64,000 nucleotides of DNA, from assembly GCF_010729305.1 (NCBI RefSeq), contig NZ_AP022574.1, positions 3,968,001 through 4,032,000 of the forward strand, given 5' to 3'. The position numbers were made by a program, and so were the translations under genes. Position 1 is the stretch's first letter. Every line of letters starts with the position of its first letter. This document shows, in pieces, positions 9,779 through 18,298 of this stretch. This DNA comes from Mycolicibacterium psychrotolerans. GTDB lineage: Bacteria > Actinomycetota > Actinomycetes > Mycobacteriales > Mycobacteriaceae. The notes below the pieces were generated by a model that worked only from the letters and a program-made list of their open reading frames with translations, did no database searches and was not told the DNA's origin.

Positions 9779-10597
9779 TTAGCGCGCTGGTTTCGGGCAC
9801 GACGGATGCGTACCGGCGGTGACGAGGTCAGCGACGGCGCTGCGGGGATCTCCACTGGTGACCAGGCCTTCACCGACGAGCACGGCGTCCGCGCCCGCGC
9901 CGGCGTAGGCCAGCAGGTCGGCGGTCCCCCGCACCCCCGACTCGGCGACCCGGATGACATTGCTGGGCAGCCCCGGCGCGATCCGCGCGAAGCAGTCCCG
10001 GTCGACCTCGAGCGTCTTCAGGTCACGGGCGTTGACACCGATCAGCCTGGCTCCGGCCTGCAGCGCCCGGTCGGCCTCCTCCTCGGTGTGCACCTCGACC
10101 AGGGCGGTCATGCCCAGCGATTCGGTGCGTTCGAGAAGCGACTCCAGTGCGGGCTGCTCCAAGGCCGCGACGATCAGCAGCAACAGGTCGGCGCCGTGGG
10201 CGCGGGCCTCGTGGATCTGGTAGGGCCGCACGATGAAGTCCTTGCGCAGCACGGGAATCGACACCGCCGCGCGGACCGCGTCGAGATCGTCGAGCGAGCC
10301 GTTGAACCGGCGCTGCTCGGTCAGCACGCTGATGACCCGTGCGCCGCCGTCCTGGTAGGCGCGGGCCAACTCGGCCGGGTCGGCGATGGACGCCAGCTCG
10401 CCGCGCGACGGGCTCGCACGCTTCACCTCGGCGATTACCGCGATGCCGGGCGCACGCAGCGCGGCCATCACGTCCAGCGGCGCGGGCGCACGCTTGGCCT
10501 TCTCCTTGACCTCGGCCAGGCTGACGACGGCCTCGCGAGCGGCAACGTCGGCACGGACTCCTTCGAGAATGGAGTCGAGGACGGTTGCCGAACCCAT
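9779..10597 (-). CDS. trpC: Indole-3-glycerol phosphate synthase
   Basis: TrpC closes the indole ring from carboxyphenylaminodeoxyribulose phosphate. The protein is 272 residues, monofunctional (no fused TrpF). Glu57 and Lys59 lie in VIAEVKRASPSRG (53-65); VLRKDFIV and GVNARDLKTLEVD are further family motifs. The ATG at 10597 was chosen over longer upstream frames because it begins the conserved MGSATVLDSILEGVR and has an AG-rich ribosome site upstream (GGAAGGGAAA). A 72-bp gap separates it from the preceding gene and contains TACCCT, a possible internal -10 box. trpD is not in this cluster, as usual for mycobacteria. Confidence 0.97.
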   Translation of the reverse strand: MGSATVLDSILEGVRADVAAREAVVSLAEVKEKAKRAPAPLDVMAALRAPGIAVIAEVKRASPSRGELASIADPAELARAYQDGGARVISVLTEQRRFNGSLDDLDAVRAAVSIPVLRKDFIVRPYQIHEARAHGADLLLLIVAALEQPALESLLERTESLGMTALVEVHTEEEADRALQAGARLIGVNARDLKTLEVDRDCFARIAPGLPSNVIRVAESGVRGTADLLAYAGAGADAVLVGEGLVTSGDPRSAVADLVTAGTHPSCPKPAR

Positions 10598-10669
10598 AGC
10601 TGTCGTTTCCCTTCCCCTGACGGCCGTTTGACTCCTAACGAAGGGTAGTCGCCACCACACCACAGCCCG

Positions 10670-11248
10670 TCACCGCCCCTTGTTGTCCGGCGTGGTCGGG
10701 TCCTGCCCGGCGTCGAGCGCATCCCAGATCATCCGCTCCGACATCGCGGCGCCCGGCTCCTCGGCGTCGGTGCGGCGGCGCGTGTACCGCCCCGCGTCTG
10801 CGCGACCCCGCGTCGCCGACCTGAGCAGCAGCACCGCGCCGACCAGTGACAGCGCCGCCGCGACCAGCGTGAGCACCGCACCCGTCGAGTGCCGTTCGGT
10901 GCCGACCAGGTCGGTGATCGGGACCTCGGCGAGGCGGGCCGCCCGGGCCGCGACGTCGGGAACCACCCACAGGCTGATCGCCAGATAACCCATCGCCGCG
11001 CTGGCGGCACCCACCAGCACCGCCAGGATGCGCAGCGGCCAGCCCCGCACCGCCAGCGCCGCCACCGCCGCCGCCAGCACCACCAGCGCCAGCGGGATCA
11101 GCGCCGTGGACCAGGTGGCCCCGGTGAGATCGTCGGTCTTGGGATGGGTCAGCCCGTCGAACGAGGTGACCTGCACCCACGTCAGGCGCGACGCGCCCCA
11201 CAGCCCGCCCGCGGCCACCACCAGCAGCAGCTGCCCGAGGCGGGTCAC
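10670..11248 (-). CDS. Tryptophan-associated transmembrane protein (TIGR02234 family)
   Basis: A 192-residue membrane protein found between trpE and trpC in actinobacteria and named only for this linkage; the biochemical role is unknown. Four hydrophobic segments are visible (about 6-23, 47-66, 74-90 and 120-140), with the motif GLWGASRLTWV between the first and second. The C-terminal 50 residues are charged and probably cytoplasmic (TRGRADAGRYTRRRTD). The GTG start at 11248 overlaps the trpE stop by 4 bp (GTGA), so it is translated with trpE. Confidence 0.88.
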   Translation of the reverse strand: MTRLGQLLLVVAAGGLWGASRLTWVQVTSFDGLTHPKTDDLTGATWSTALIPLALVVLAAAVAALAVRGWPLRILAVLVGAASAAMGYLAISLWVVPDVAARAARLAEVPITDLVGTERHSTGAVLTLVAAALSLVGAVLLLRSATRGRADAGRYTRRRTDAEEPGAAMSERMIWDALDAGQDPTTPDNKGR

Positions 11249-12768
11249 GGTTCGCTCAACGTCTCGGCCGCCGCGATCGCGCTCAGCACCGCGCGGGCCT
11301 TGTTGGCCGCCTCGTTGTACTCGTACGGGCCGTTCGAGTCGGCGACGACGCCGCCGCCCGCCTGCACGTAGGCGGTGCCGCCGCGCAGCAGCGCGGTCCG
11401 GATCGCGATCGCGAAGTCCGCGTTGCCTGCGAAGTCCAGGTAACCGAGCACGCCACCGTAGAGGCCCCGACGGGTCTTCTCGACCTCCTCGATCAGCTCC
11501 ATCGCGCGCACCTTCGGCGCCCCGGACAGCGTGCCGGCCGGGAAGCAGGCGGTCACCGCGTCGAGCGCCGTCCTGCCCTCGGCGAGCATGCCCGTCACCG
11601 TCGACACCAGGTGCATCACGTGGCTGTAGCGCTCGATGTGGCTGTAATCCTCGACCTTCACCGTGCCCGGCATGCACACGCGGCCCAGGTCGTTGCGGCC
11701 GAGGTCGACGAGCATCAGGTGCTCGGCCCGCTCCTTCTCGTCGGTGAGCAGTTCCTTCTCGAGCAGGACGTCTTCCTCCTCGGTGTCGCCGCGCCAGCGG
11801 GTGCCCGCGATCGGATGGGTGGTGGCGCGGCCGTCCTTGACGGTGACCAGCGCCTCCGGGCTGGACCCGACGATCGAGAAGTCCAGTCCGCCTTCGGCGT
11901 TCGGCACATTGAGCAGGTACATGTACGGGCTGGGGTTGGTGACCCGCAGCATCCGGTAGACGTCAAGAGGATCGGCGTCGGTGTCCATCTCGAACCGCTG
12001 CGACGGCACCACCTGGAAGGCCTCACCCGCCTCGATGTCGCCGACGAGCTTGTCGACGATCGCGGTGTACTCCTCGACGGTGCGCTGCGACCGGTGCAGA
12101 GGCGCCGGCCTGCTGAACGTCGCCACCGTCGAGGCCAGCGGTTCGCCCAGCGCCGCGGTCATCACGTCCAGCCGGGCGACCGCGTCGTCATAGGCCTCGT
12201 CGACCCGCTCGTCGGTGCCGTTCCAGTTCACCGCGTTGGCGATCAGCGTGATGGTGCCCTCGTGATGGTCGAGCGCCGCGATGTCGGTGGCCAGCAGCAG
12301 CACCATGTCGGGCAGACCGAGATCGTCAACCGCGAGCTCGGGCAACCGCTCGAGCCGGCGCACGAAATCGTAGGCGAAATATCCCACCAGCCCCGACGAC
12401 AGCGGCGGCAGACCCGGCAGGGCCGCGGTCTCGAGCAGCGTCAGCGTCGCGCGCAGCGCCTCGAGCGGATCCCCGCCGACGGGGGCGTCCTGCGGCGTCA
12501 CGCCCAGCCACGCGGCGTGGCCGTCGCGCACGGTCAGCGCGGACGGGGCGCCTGCGCCGATGAACGACCACCGCGACCAGGATCGGCCGTTCTCCGCGGA
12601 CTCCAGGAGGAACGTTCCGGGCCGGTTCGCGGCGAGCTTGCGGTACGCCGAGAGCGGCGTCTCGCTGTCGGCGAGCACCTTGCGGGTCACCGGCACCACA
12701 CGGTGCTCGGCGGCCAACGCCCGGAAGTCCTCACGCGACGTCAGAGCGAGGCTGGCGGTGGACTGCAC
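11245..12768 (-). CDS. trpE: Anthranilate synthase component I
   Basis: TrpE makes anthranilate from chorismate with ammonia supplied by a TrpG subunit that is not encoded here. The protein is 507 residues. The feedback-inhibition element LLES is at 54-57, and the C-terminal catalytic half has HPIAGTRWRG, LMLVDLGRNDLGRV, FPAGTLSGAPK and QAGGGVVADS, typical of chorismate-utilising enzymes. The GTG at 12768 is preferred over longer frames because GACAAT lies 6 nt upstream, fitting a leaderless transcript, and only 32 bp separate it from the divergent bcp start. It is the first gene of the trpE-(TIGR02234)-trpC-trpB-trpA-lgt unit. There is no room for a leader-peptide attenuator. Confidence 0.97.
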   Translation of the reverse strand: MQSTASLALTSREDFRALAAEHRVVPVTRKVLADSETPLSAYRKLAANRPGTFLLESAENGRSWSRWSFIGAGAPSALTVRDGHAAWLGVTPQDAPVGGDPLEALRATLTLLETAALPGLPPLSSGLVGYFAYDFVRRLERLPELAVDDLGLPDMVLLLATDIAALDHHEGTITLIANAVNWNGTDERVDEAYDDAVARLDVMTAALGEPLASTVATFSRPAPLHRSQRTVEEYTAIVDKLVGDIEAGEAFQVVPSQRFEMDTDADPLDVYRMLRVTNPSPYMYLLNVPNAEGGLDFSIVGSSPEALVTVKDGRATTHPIAGTRWRGDTEEEDVLLEKELLTDEKERAEHLMLVDLGRNDLGRVCMPGTVKVEDYSHIERYSHVMHLVSTVTGMLAEGRTALDAVTACFPAGTLSGAPKVRAMELIEEVEKTRRGLYGGVLGYLDFAGNADFAIAIRTALLRGGTAYVQAGGGVVADSNGPYEYNEAANKARAVLSAIAAAETLSEP

Positions 12769-12800
12769 ACCGGCATTGTCCCAGACGTACGGTGAGAACC
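12769..12800. promoter_or_regulatory. Divergent trpE/bcp promoters, both leaderless-type
   Basis: Only 32 bp separate the two starts. On the plus strand TACGGT (12788-12793) precedes the bcp ATG by 7 nt. On the minus strand GACAAT lies 6 nt before the trpE GTG, inside CTGGGACAATG (12784-12774). The same 11-mer occurs in front of hisD. The boxes are seen; promoter use is inferred. Confidence 0.5.
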
Positions 12801-13265
12801 ATGAATCGTGGCGACACCGTGGCCGAGTTCGAACTGCCGGACCAGACCGGGACGACGAGGAGCCTGAGCGGGTTGCTCGCCGATGGGCCGATCGTGCTGT
12901 TCTTCTACCCGGCGGCGATGACACCGGGGTGCACCAAGGAGGCGTGCCACTTCCGTGACCTGGCGGCCGAGTTCGCCGCGGTCGGCGCCACCCGGGTGGG
13001 CATCAGCGCCGACCCGGTGGACAAGCAGGCGAGGTTCGCCGACCAGCAGAAGTTCGACTACCCGCTGCTGTCGGACACCGATGGAACGGTGGCGACGCAG
13101 TTCGGGGTCAAGCGGGGCCTGCTGGGCAAGTTCATGCCCGTCAAGCGCACGACGTTCGTGATCGACACCGACCGCACCGTGCTCGACGTGATCGCCAGCG
13201 AGTTCAGCATGGACACCCACGCCGACAAGGCGCTCGACGCGCTGCGCCGGCGTCAGTCGGCCTGA
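12801..13265 (+). CDS. bcpB: Peroxiredoxin, BCP/PrxQ type
   Basis: A thiol peroxidase that reduces hydrogen peroxide and organic hydroperoxides, about 154 residues. The active site TPGCTKEAC carries the peroxidatic Cys and, five residues later, a resolving Cys, the usual spacing for the BCP/PrxQ group. The ATG at 12801 is preferred over GTG 12792 because TACGGT lies 7 nt before the ATG, and the MNRGDTVAEFELPDQTG start matches the family. From memory M. tuberculosis bcpB also sits head-to-head with trpE. The 3' end overlaps hisI by 13 bp on the opposite strand. Confidence 0.93.
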   Translation: MNRGDTVAEFELPDQTGTTRSLSGLLADGPIVLFFYPAAMTPGCTKEACHFRDLAAEFAAVGATRVGISADPVDKQARFADQQKFDYPLLSDTDGTVATQFGVKRGLLGKFMPVKRTTFVIDTDRTVLDVIASEFSMDTHADKALDALRRRQSA

Positions 13266-13606
13266 TCCAGCAGCAGGTCGCCGTCGAAGCAGGTGTGGTC
13301 GCCGGTGTGGCACGCGGCGCCGACCTGGTCGACTTCGAGCAGCACGGTGTCACCGTCGCAGTCGAGCCGCACCGAGTGCACCCGCTGGGTGTGGCCCGAC
13401 GTCGCACCCTTGATCCACTGCTCGCCGCGTGATCGCGAGAAGTACGTCGCCTCACGGGTTTCCAGCGTGCGGGCCAACGCGTCGTCGTCCATCCACGCGA
13501 CCATCAGAACCTGGCCGGTGCCGCGCTCCTGCACCACGGCGGCGAACAGGCCGTCCGCGTTGCGCTTGAGCCGCGACGAGATCGCCGGGTCCAGAGTCAC
13601 GCTCAT
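13253..13606 (-). CDS. hisI: Phosphoribosyl-AMP cyclohydrolase
   Basis: HisI opens the adenine ring of phosphoribosyl-AMP, the third step of histidine synthesis. The protein is 117 residues and monofunctional (no HisE pyrophosphatase domain). VAWMDDDAL, ATYFSRSR and WIKGATSGHTQ are family motifs; DCDGD and CHTGDHTCF carry the magnesium and zinc ligands. The ATG overlaps the hisF stop (ATGA). It is the last gene of the his operon and converges on bcp with a 13-bp overlap, leaving no intergenic terminator. Confidence 0.97.
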   Translation of the reverse strand: MSVTLDPAISSRLKRNADGLFAAVVQERGTGQVLMVAWMDDDALARTLETREATYFSRSRGEQWIKGATSGHTQRVHSVRLDCDGDTVLLEVDQVGAACHTGDHTCFDGDLLLDQAD

Positions 13607-14388
13607 CGGACGGTTATCCCTTCCGCCGCCATCGCCGCTTTCACCTGGCCGATGGTCAGCTCCCCGAAGTGGAACACGCTGGCCGCCAGCACCGCGTCGG
13701 CTCCTGCAACAACGGCGGGCGCGAAATGTTCCACCGCGCCGGCGCCGCCGCTCGCGATCACCGGCACCGACACCGCACCGCGCACCGCGCGCAGCATGGC
13801 GAGGTCGAATCCGGCCTTGGTGCCGTCGTAGTCCATGGAGTTCAGCAGAATCTCGCCGACGCCGAGCTCGGCGCCGCGGGTGGCCCATTCCACCGCGTCG
13901 ATGCCGGTCCCCCGCCGACCGCCGTGGGTGGTGACCTCCCAGCCCGACGACGTGGGTTCGGCACCCTCGGGCACGGTGCGCGCGTCGACCGACAGCACGA
14001 TGCACTGCGATCCGAACTGCCGGGAGAGCTCGGAGAGCAGTTCCGGGCGGGCGATCGCGGCGGTGTTCACCGACACCTTGTCCGCCCCGGCGCGCAGCAG
14101 CATGTCGACGTCGGCCACCGAGCGCACGCCGCCACCGACGGTCAGCGGGATGAAGACCTGTTCGGCGGTGCGCCGCACCACCTCGAGCATCGTCGAACGG
14201 CCCGACGACGACGCCGTCACGTCCAGGAACGTCAACTCGTCGGCGCCCTCGGCGTCGTAGACGGCGGCCAGCTCGACGGGATCCCCGGCGTCACGCAGGT
14301 TCTCGAAGTTCACCCCCTTGACGACGCGGCCGGCGTCGACGTCCAGGCAGGGGATCACCCGGGTCGCGACATCGCCTCCGGTGCTCAC
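13603..14388 (-). CDS. hisF: Imidazole glycerol phosphate synthase, cyclase subunit
   Basis: HisF joins ammonia from HisH to PRFAR, giving imidazole glycerol phosphate and AICAR. The 261-residue TIM barrel has the catalytic aspartate Asp16 in VIPCLDVDAGRVVKG, the second catalytic Asp in VLSVDAR, and phosphate loops TVGGGVRS and VIASGGAGA. The GTG at 14388 is chosen because it overlaps the impA stop (GTGA); the longer open frame upstream is antisense noise. HisF pairs with HisH (16581-15961). Confidence 0.98.
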   Translation of the reverse strand: MSTGGDVATRVIPCLDVDAGRVVKGVNFENLRDAGDPVELAAVYDAEGADELTFLDVTASSSGRSTMLEVVRRTAEQVFIPLTVGGGVRSVADVDMLLRAGADKVSVNTAAIARPELLSELSRQFGSQCIVLSVDARTVPEGAEPTSSGWEVTTHGGRRGTGIDAVEWATRGAELGVGEILLNSMDYDGTKAGFDLAMLRAVRGAVSVPVIASGGAGAVEHFAPAVVAGADAVLAASVFHFGELTIGQVKAAMAAEGITVR

Positions 14389-15203
14389 AGGTAGTCCTTC
14401 GGATCCCCCGCCGAGGAGACGATCTCGAGCATCTGCTCGTGCACTCCCGGCACGGCGACCAGCGCCGACGGCGACGTCACCGTCCAGGGCTCTCCGGCGA
14501 GGTCGGTGACGACGCCACCGGCCGCGCGCACCAGCGCGACCCCCGCCGCGTGGTCCCAGATGTGATGGCCGAAACTGATTGCGCCGCCGAGGATTCCGGC
14601 CGAGACGTAGGCGAGGTCGATGCCGGTGGCCCCGTGCATGCGCATCCGCGAACACTGCCTGCTGAGATTCGCCAGCACCGTCGCGCGGTACCTGCCGGGG
14701 TAGCGCCCTCGCGAGTCGATGTTGAAGGTGCCGGTCCCGACGATCGCGTCACGGACGTCACCGTGCTCGAGGCGCGCGAGCTCGTCGCCGTTGCAGCGCA
14801 CCGGGCCGCCGACGATCGCGGTGTAGCACTGCGCCATGAACGGCAGCCACGTCAGGCCGAGGACCGGTTCGCCGTCGACCAGCAGCCCCAGCAGAATCGC
14901 CGCCATCGGCGACCCCGCGGCGTAGTTGAACGTCCCGTCGATCGGGTCGAGAATCCACACCATCTCCGAGTCGACCGACTCGCCGCCGAACTCCTCGCCG
15001 TGCACGCCGATGCCGGTCAGCCGCTGGAGTTCGGCGACCACCCGGCGTTCGATCGCGAGGTCGACCTCGGTGGCGAAGTCGTCGCCCTTCTTGGCGACCG
15101 CGGAATCGGCGCGATGCCCGGCGACGAACTGCGTCGAGGCGCCGTCGAGGATGCCCGCAGCCGTGTCGAGCAGCTCCGAGAGCTGCTGATTGTCGAGGGT
15201 CAC
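14385..15203 (-). CDS. impA: Inositol monophosphatase family protein (ImpA; possible histidinol-phosphatase)
   Basis: A 272-residue magnesium phosphatase of the inositol monophosphatase superfamily. The motifs are present: GEEFGGES, the metal-binding WILDPIDGTFNYAAG, and near the C-terminus WDHAAGVALVRAAGG. Its position inside the his operon, between hisA and hisF, makes histidinol-phosphate phosphatase a reasonable alternative because no other histidinol phosphatase is in the cluster; M. tuberculosis ImpA has also been discussed as an inositol-1-phosphatase. The sequence alone does not decide the substrate. GTG start overlapping the hisA stop. Confidence 0.9.
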   Translation of the reverse strand: MTLDNQQLSELLDTAAGILDGASTQFVAGHRADSAVAKKGDDFATEVDLAIERRVVAELQRLTGIGVHGEEFGGESVDSEMVWILDPIDGTFNYAAGSPMAAILLGLLVDGEPVLGLTWLPFMAQCYTAIVGGPVRCNGDELARLEHGDVRDAIVGTGTFNIDSRGRYPGRYRATVLANLSRQCSRMRMHGATGIDLAYVSAGILGGAISFGHHIWDHAAGVALVRAAGGVVTDLAGEPWTVTSPSALVAVPGVHEQMLEIVSSAGDPKDYL

Positions 15204-15955
15204 GCGCCGACCGCGGCGAGTGCCTGCGGCAACGTGAATCGACCGGCGTACAAGGCCTTCCCGACGATCGCACCCTCGACGCCGGCCCCGGTCAGGGTCG
15301 CGATCGCCCGCAGGTCGTCGAGGCTCGACACCCCGCCGGACGCGATGACCGGCGCGTCGGTGCGCTCGCACACCGACGCCAGCAGCTCGAGGTTGGGCCC
15401 GTTCAGGGTGCCGTCCTTGGTGACGTCGGTGACGACGAAACGCGAGCAGCCTTCGGCGTCGAGGCGGTCGAGCACCGTCCACAGATCGCCGCCGTCGGTC
15501 TCCCAGCCGCGGCCGCGGAGTCGGTGCCCGCCGCCAGGCAAGGAAGGGTCGATCAACACGTCGAGCCCGACCGCGACCTTGTCCCCGTGCTCGGCGACCA
15601 CGCGGGCGCACCACTGCGGGTTCTCCAGCGCCGCCGTGCCGAGGTTGACCCGGGCGCACCCGGTGGCCAGTGCCGCGGCGAGCGACTCGTCGTCGCGGAT
15701 ACCGCCGGAGAGCTCCACGGCCACATCGAGCTTGCCGACGACCTCGGCGAGCAGGTCCCGGTTGGAGCCGCGGCCGAACGCCGCGTCGAGGTCGACCAGG
15801 TGGATCCACTCGGCGCCGTCGCGCTGCCACGTCATCGCCGCGTCCAGTGCCGAGCCGTACTCGGTCTCGCTGCCCGCCTGCCCCTGCACCAGGCGCACGG
15901 CGCGCCCCTCCACCACGTCGACGGCGGGCAACAGGACCAGCTTCGGTGCGTTCAC
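15200..15955 (-). CDS. priA: Phosphoribosyl isomerase A (HisA/TrpF bifunctional)
   Basis: In mycobacteria this enzyme isomerises both ProFAR (histidine pathway) and phosphoribosylanthranilate (tryptophan pathway), so it also replaces TrpF. The 251-residue barrel has Asp13 in LLPAVDVVEGRAVRL, the ELSGGIRDD loop, GLDVLIDPSLPGG, and the second catalytic Asp in VVTDVTKDGTLNGPN. No separate trpF is seen near the trp genes, consistent with PriA serving both. GTG start at 15955, 5 nt after the hisH stop. Confidence 0.96.
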   Translation of the reverse strand: MNAPKLVLLPAVDVVEGRAVRLVQGQAGSETEYGSALDAAMTWQRDGAEWIHLVDLDAAFGRGSNRDLLAEVVGKLDVAVELSGGIRDDESLAAALATGCARVNLGTAALENPQWCARVVAEHGDKVAVGLDVLIDPSLPGGGHRLRGRGWETDGGDLWTVLDRLDAEGCSRFVVTDVTKDGTLNGPNLELLASVCERTDAPVIASGGVSSLDDLRAIATLTGAGVEGAIVGKALYAGRFTLPQALAAVGA

Positions 15956-15960
15956 GCCGG

Positions 15961-16581
15961 TCAACTTAGCGCCCCGATCCAGTTGGACAGCAACTCGGCG
16001 CCGGCGTCCCCGCTCTTCTCGGGATGGAACTGGGTGGCCGACAACGGACCTGCCTCGACGGCGGCCAGGAACGGGACATGGTGCGTCGCCCATGTCAGCA
16101 CCGCGTCAGGGTCGCCCTCCCACTGCTGGGCGGCGTAGGAGTGCACGAAATAGAACCGGGTGGCCGGATCCATGCCCGCGAACAGCACGCTGTCCGCGGG
16201 GGCGTCGACCACGTTCCACCCCATGTGCGGGATCACCGGCGCGTCGAGCCGGACCACCGAGCCCGGCCACTGCCCGCATCCCGCCGTCTCGACACCGAAC
16301 TCGACGCCGCGGGCGAACAGGATCTGCATGCCCACGCACACGCCGAGCACCGGCCGCCCGGCCGCGACACGGTCGGCGATGATCGTGTCACCGCCGACCT
16401 TCCTCAGCCCGGACATGCACGCCTCGAACGCGCCGACGCCCGGCACCACCAGGCCGTCCGCGGCCATCGCGGCACCCGGGTCGGCGCTCACCTCGACCTC
16501 GGCACCGACGCGCTCGAGCGCACGCTGCGCCGACCGGAGATTGCCCGAGCCGTAGTCCAGCACGACGAGTTTGGTTGTCAC
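15961..16581 (-). CDS. hisH: Imidazole glycerol phosphate synthase, glutaminase subunit
   Basis: HisH hydrolyses glutamine and passes ammonia to HisF. The 206-residue class-I amidotransferase shows the catalytic Cys82 in LGVCVGMQILF and the His-Glu pair in ATQFHPEKSGDAG near residue 188. The start DYGSGNLRS is typical. GTG start, overlapping the hisB stop (GTGA at 16581-16578). Confidence 0.98.
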   Translation of the reverse strand: MTTKLVVLDYGSGNLRSAQRALERVGAEVEVSADPGAAMAADGLVVPGVGAFEACMSGLRKVGGDTIIADRVAAGRPVLGVCVGMQILFARGVEFGVETAGCGQWPGSVVRLDAPVIPHMGWNVVDAPADSVLFAGMDPATRFYFVHSYAAQQWEGDPDAVLTWATHHVPFLAAVEAGPLSATQFHPEKSGDAGAELLSNWIGALS

Positions 16582-17195
16582 AACGTCCCTTTGGTCGACG
16601 GAACCCCGCTGACCCGCTCGTCGTACTCGACGGCCTGGCGCAGGGCGCGCGCCACGGCCTTGTACTGCGCCTCGGTGATGTGGTGCGGATCCCGCCCGTA
16701 GAGGGTGCGCACGTGCAGCGCGATGCGCGCGTTGAACGCCAGGGATTCGAAGACGTGCCGGTTCACCACGGTGTGATAGGGCGCCTGCGATCCGGCGATG
16801 GTGAACTCCACCATGAAGTCCGGTTCGCCGGTGTGCACGAAGTAGGGCCGGCCCGAGACGTCCACCGCGGCGTGCGCCAGCGACTCGTCCATCGGGATGA
16901 ACGCGTCACCGAAGCGGCGGATGCCCGTCTTGTCGCCCAACGCCTGCCCCAGCGCCTGGCCCAGCACGATCGCGGTGTCCTCGATGGTGTGGTGGCCCTC
17001 GATCTCGATGTCGCCGACGGCCTTGACCCTCAGGTCGAAGCGGGCGTGGGTGCCCAGCGAGGTGAGCATGTGGTCGAAGAACGGCACCCCGGTCTCGACA
17101 CTCACCTGCCCGGTGCCGTCGAGGTCCAGCTCGACGACGATGTCGGATTCCCTGGTCTTGCGTTCGACCTTGGCGTACCTGTGGGGACGGGTCAC
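16578..17195 (-). CDS. hisB: Imidazoleglycerol-phosphate dehydratase
   Basis: HisB dehydrates imidazole glycerol phosphate to imidazole acetol phosphate in histidine synthesis. The 205-residue protein has the dehydratase domain only and lacks the phosphatase domain of enterobacterial HisB. Metal-binding motifs FFDHML, EIEGHHTIEDTAIVLG and DPHHITEAQYKA are present. GTG start at 17195 overlapping the hisC stop (GTGA). Confidence 0.98.
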   Translation of the reverse strand: MTRPHRYAKVERKTRESDIVVELDLDGTGQVSVETGVPFFDHMLTSLGTHARFDLRVKAVGDIEIEGHHTIEDTAIVLGQALGQALGDKTGIRRFGDAFIPMDESLAHAAVDVSGRPYFVHTGEPDFMVEFTIAGSQAPYHTVVNRHVFESLAFNARIALHVRTLYGRDPHHITEAQYKAVARALRQAVEYDERVSGVPSTKGTL

Positions 17196-18298
17196 TTCAC
17201 TCCTTGTCGGGCGCTGGCGTTGAGCAGCGCGTCGTTCTCCTCGGCGAGGCCGATGGTGGTGCGCAGATATCCGGGGATGCCGACGTCGCGGATCAGCACG
17301 CCGTCGTCGAGATAGGCCCGCCACGTGGCGGCGGCGTCGGCGAACTCCCCGAACAGCAGGAAGTTCGCATCGCTGAGAATCACCCGGAAACCCATGCCGG
17401 TCAACGCTTTCGACACCCGCTCCCGTTCGCTGATCAACGTCGCGACACTACCGAGGGTGTCGTCGGCGTGACGCAGGGCGGCCCGCGCGGCGGCCTGGGT
17501 CAGCGACGACAGGTGGTACGGCAGGCGGACCAGCAGCATCGCCTCGACGACGGCGGGCGCCGCGACCAGATAGCCCAGCCGGCCACCGGCGAACGCGAAC
17601 GCCTTGCTCATGGTGCGCGACACCACCAGCCGCGCCGGGTACTCGTCGATGAGCCCGATCGCGCTGGGCTGGGACGAGAACTCACCGTAGGCCTCGTCGA
17701 CGATCATGACGCCCCCGGTCATGGCGTCCAGCAGCAGCCGCAGGTCGTCGAGCGAAATGCTCTGTCCCGACGGGTTGTTGGGGCTGGTGACGAACACGAC
17801 GTCGGGATTGTGCTCCTTGATCGCGGTGGCCGCCACGGCCGCGTCGAGGCCGAAGTCGTCGGCGCGGTGAGCGACCAGCCAGGCCGTCTGCGTGCCGTCG
17901 GCGATGATCGGGTGCATCGAGTAGGACGGCACGAAGCCGATCGCGCTGCGGCCCGGGCCGCCGAAGGCCTGCAGAAGCTGCTGCAGGATCTCATTGGAAC
18001 CGTTTGCGGCCCAGACGTTCTCGACGCCCACGCGGACCCCGGTCTGCGCGGTCAGGTAGCCGGCCAGGTCGGTGCGCAGTGCCACGGCGTCGCGGTCGGG
18101 GTAGCGGTGCAGTTCGGCGGCGGCCTCGCGCACCGATGCGGCGACGTCGTCGATCAGTGCCTGCGTGGGCGGGTGCGGATTCTCGTTGGTGTTCAGCCGC
18201 ACGGGCACCGCGAGCTGCGGGGCCCCGTACGGCGATTTTCCGCGCAGGTCCTCGCGCAGCGGCAGCTCGTCGAGGGTCACGGTCCGGCGGGGGCTCAC
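17192..18298 (-). CDS. hisC: Histidinol-phosphate aminotransferase
   Basis: HisC converts imidazole acetol phosphate to histidinol phosphate with glutamate as donor. The PLP fold-type I protein is 368 residues. It shows LNTNENPHPP near residue 35, TSPNNPSGQ, IVDEAYGEF, and the PLP lysine region SRTMSKAFAFAGGRLGY. The GTG at 18298 overlaps the hisD stop (GTGA); a second in-frame GTG at codon 7 is possible but not coupled. The longer open frame upstream runs antisense through hisD and is not coding. Confidence 0.96.
   Translation of the reverse strand: MSPRRTVTLDELPLREDLRGKSPYGAPQLAVPVRLNTNENPHPPTQALIDDVAASVREAAAELHRYPDRDAVALRTDLAGYLTAQTGVRVGVENVWAANGSNEILQQLLQAFGGPGRSAIGFVPSYSMHPIIADGTQTAWLVAHRADDFGLDAAVAATAIKEHNPDVVFVTSPNNPSGQSISLDDLRLLLDAMTGGVMIVDEAYGEFSSQPSAIGLIDEYPARLVVSRTMSKAFAFAGGRLGYLVAAPAVVEAMLLVRLPYHLSSLTQAAARAALRHADDTLGSVATLISERERVSKALTGMGFRVILSDANFLLFGEFADAAATWRAYLDDGVLIRDVGIPGYLRTTIGLAEENDALLNASARQGVK

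Noticed and set aside
10598..10669. Trp attenuator or leader peptide before trpC
   Set aside because: No Trp-codon leader or alternative hairpins seen; only a possible internal -10 box.
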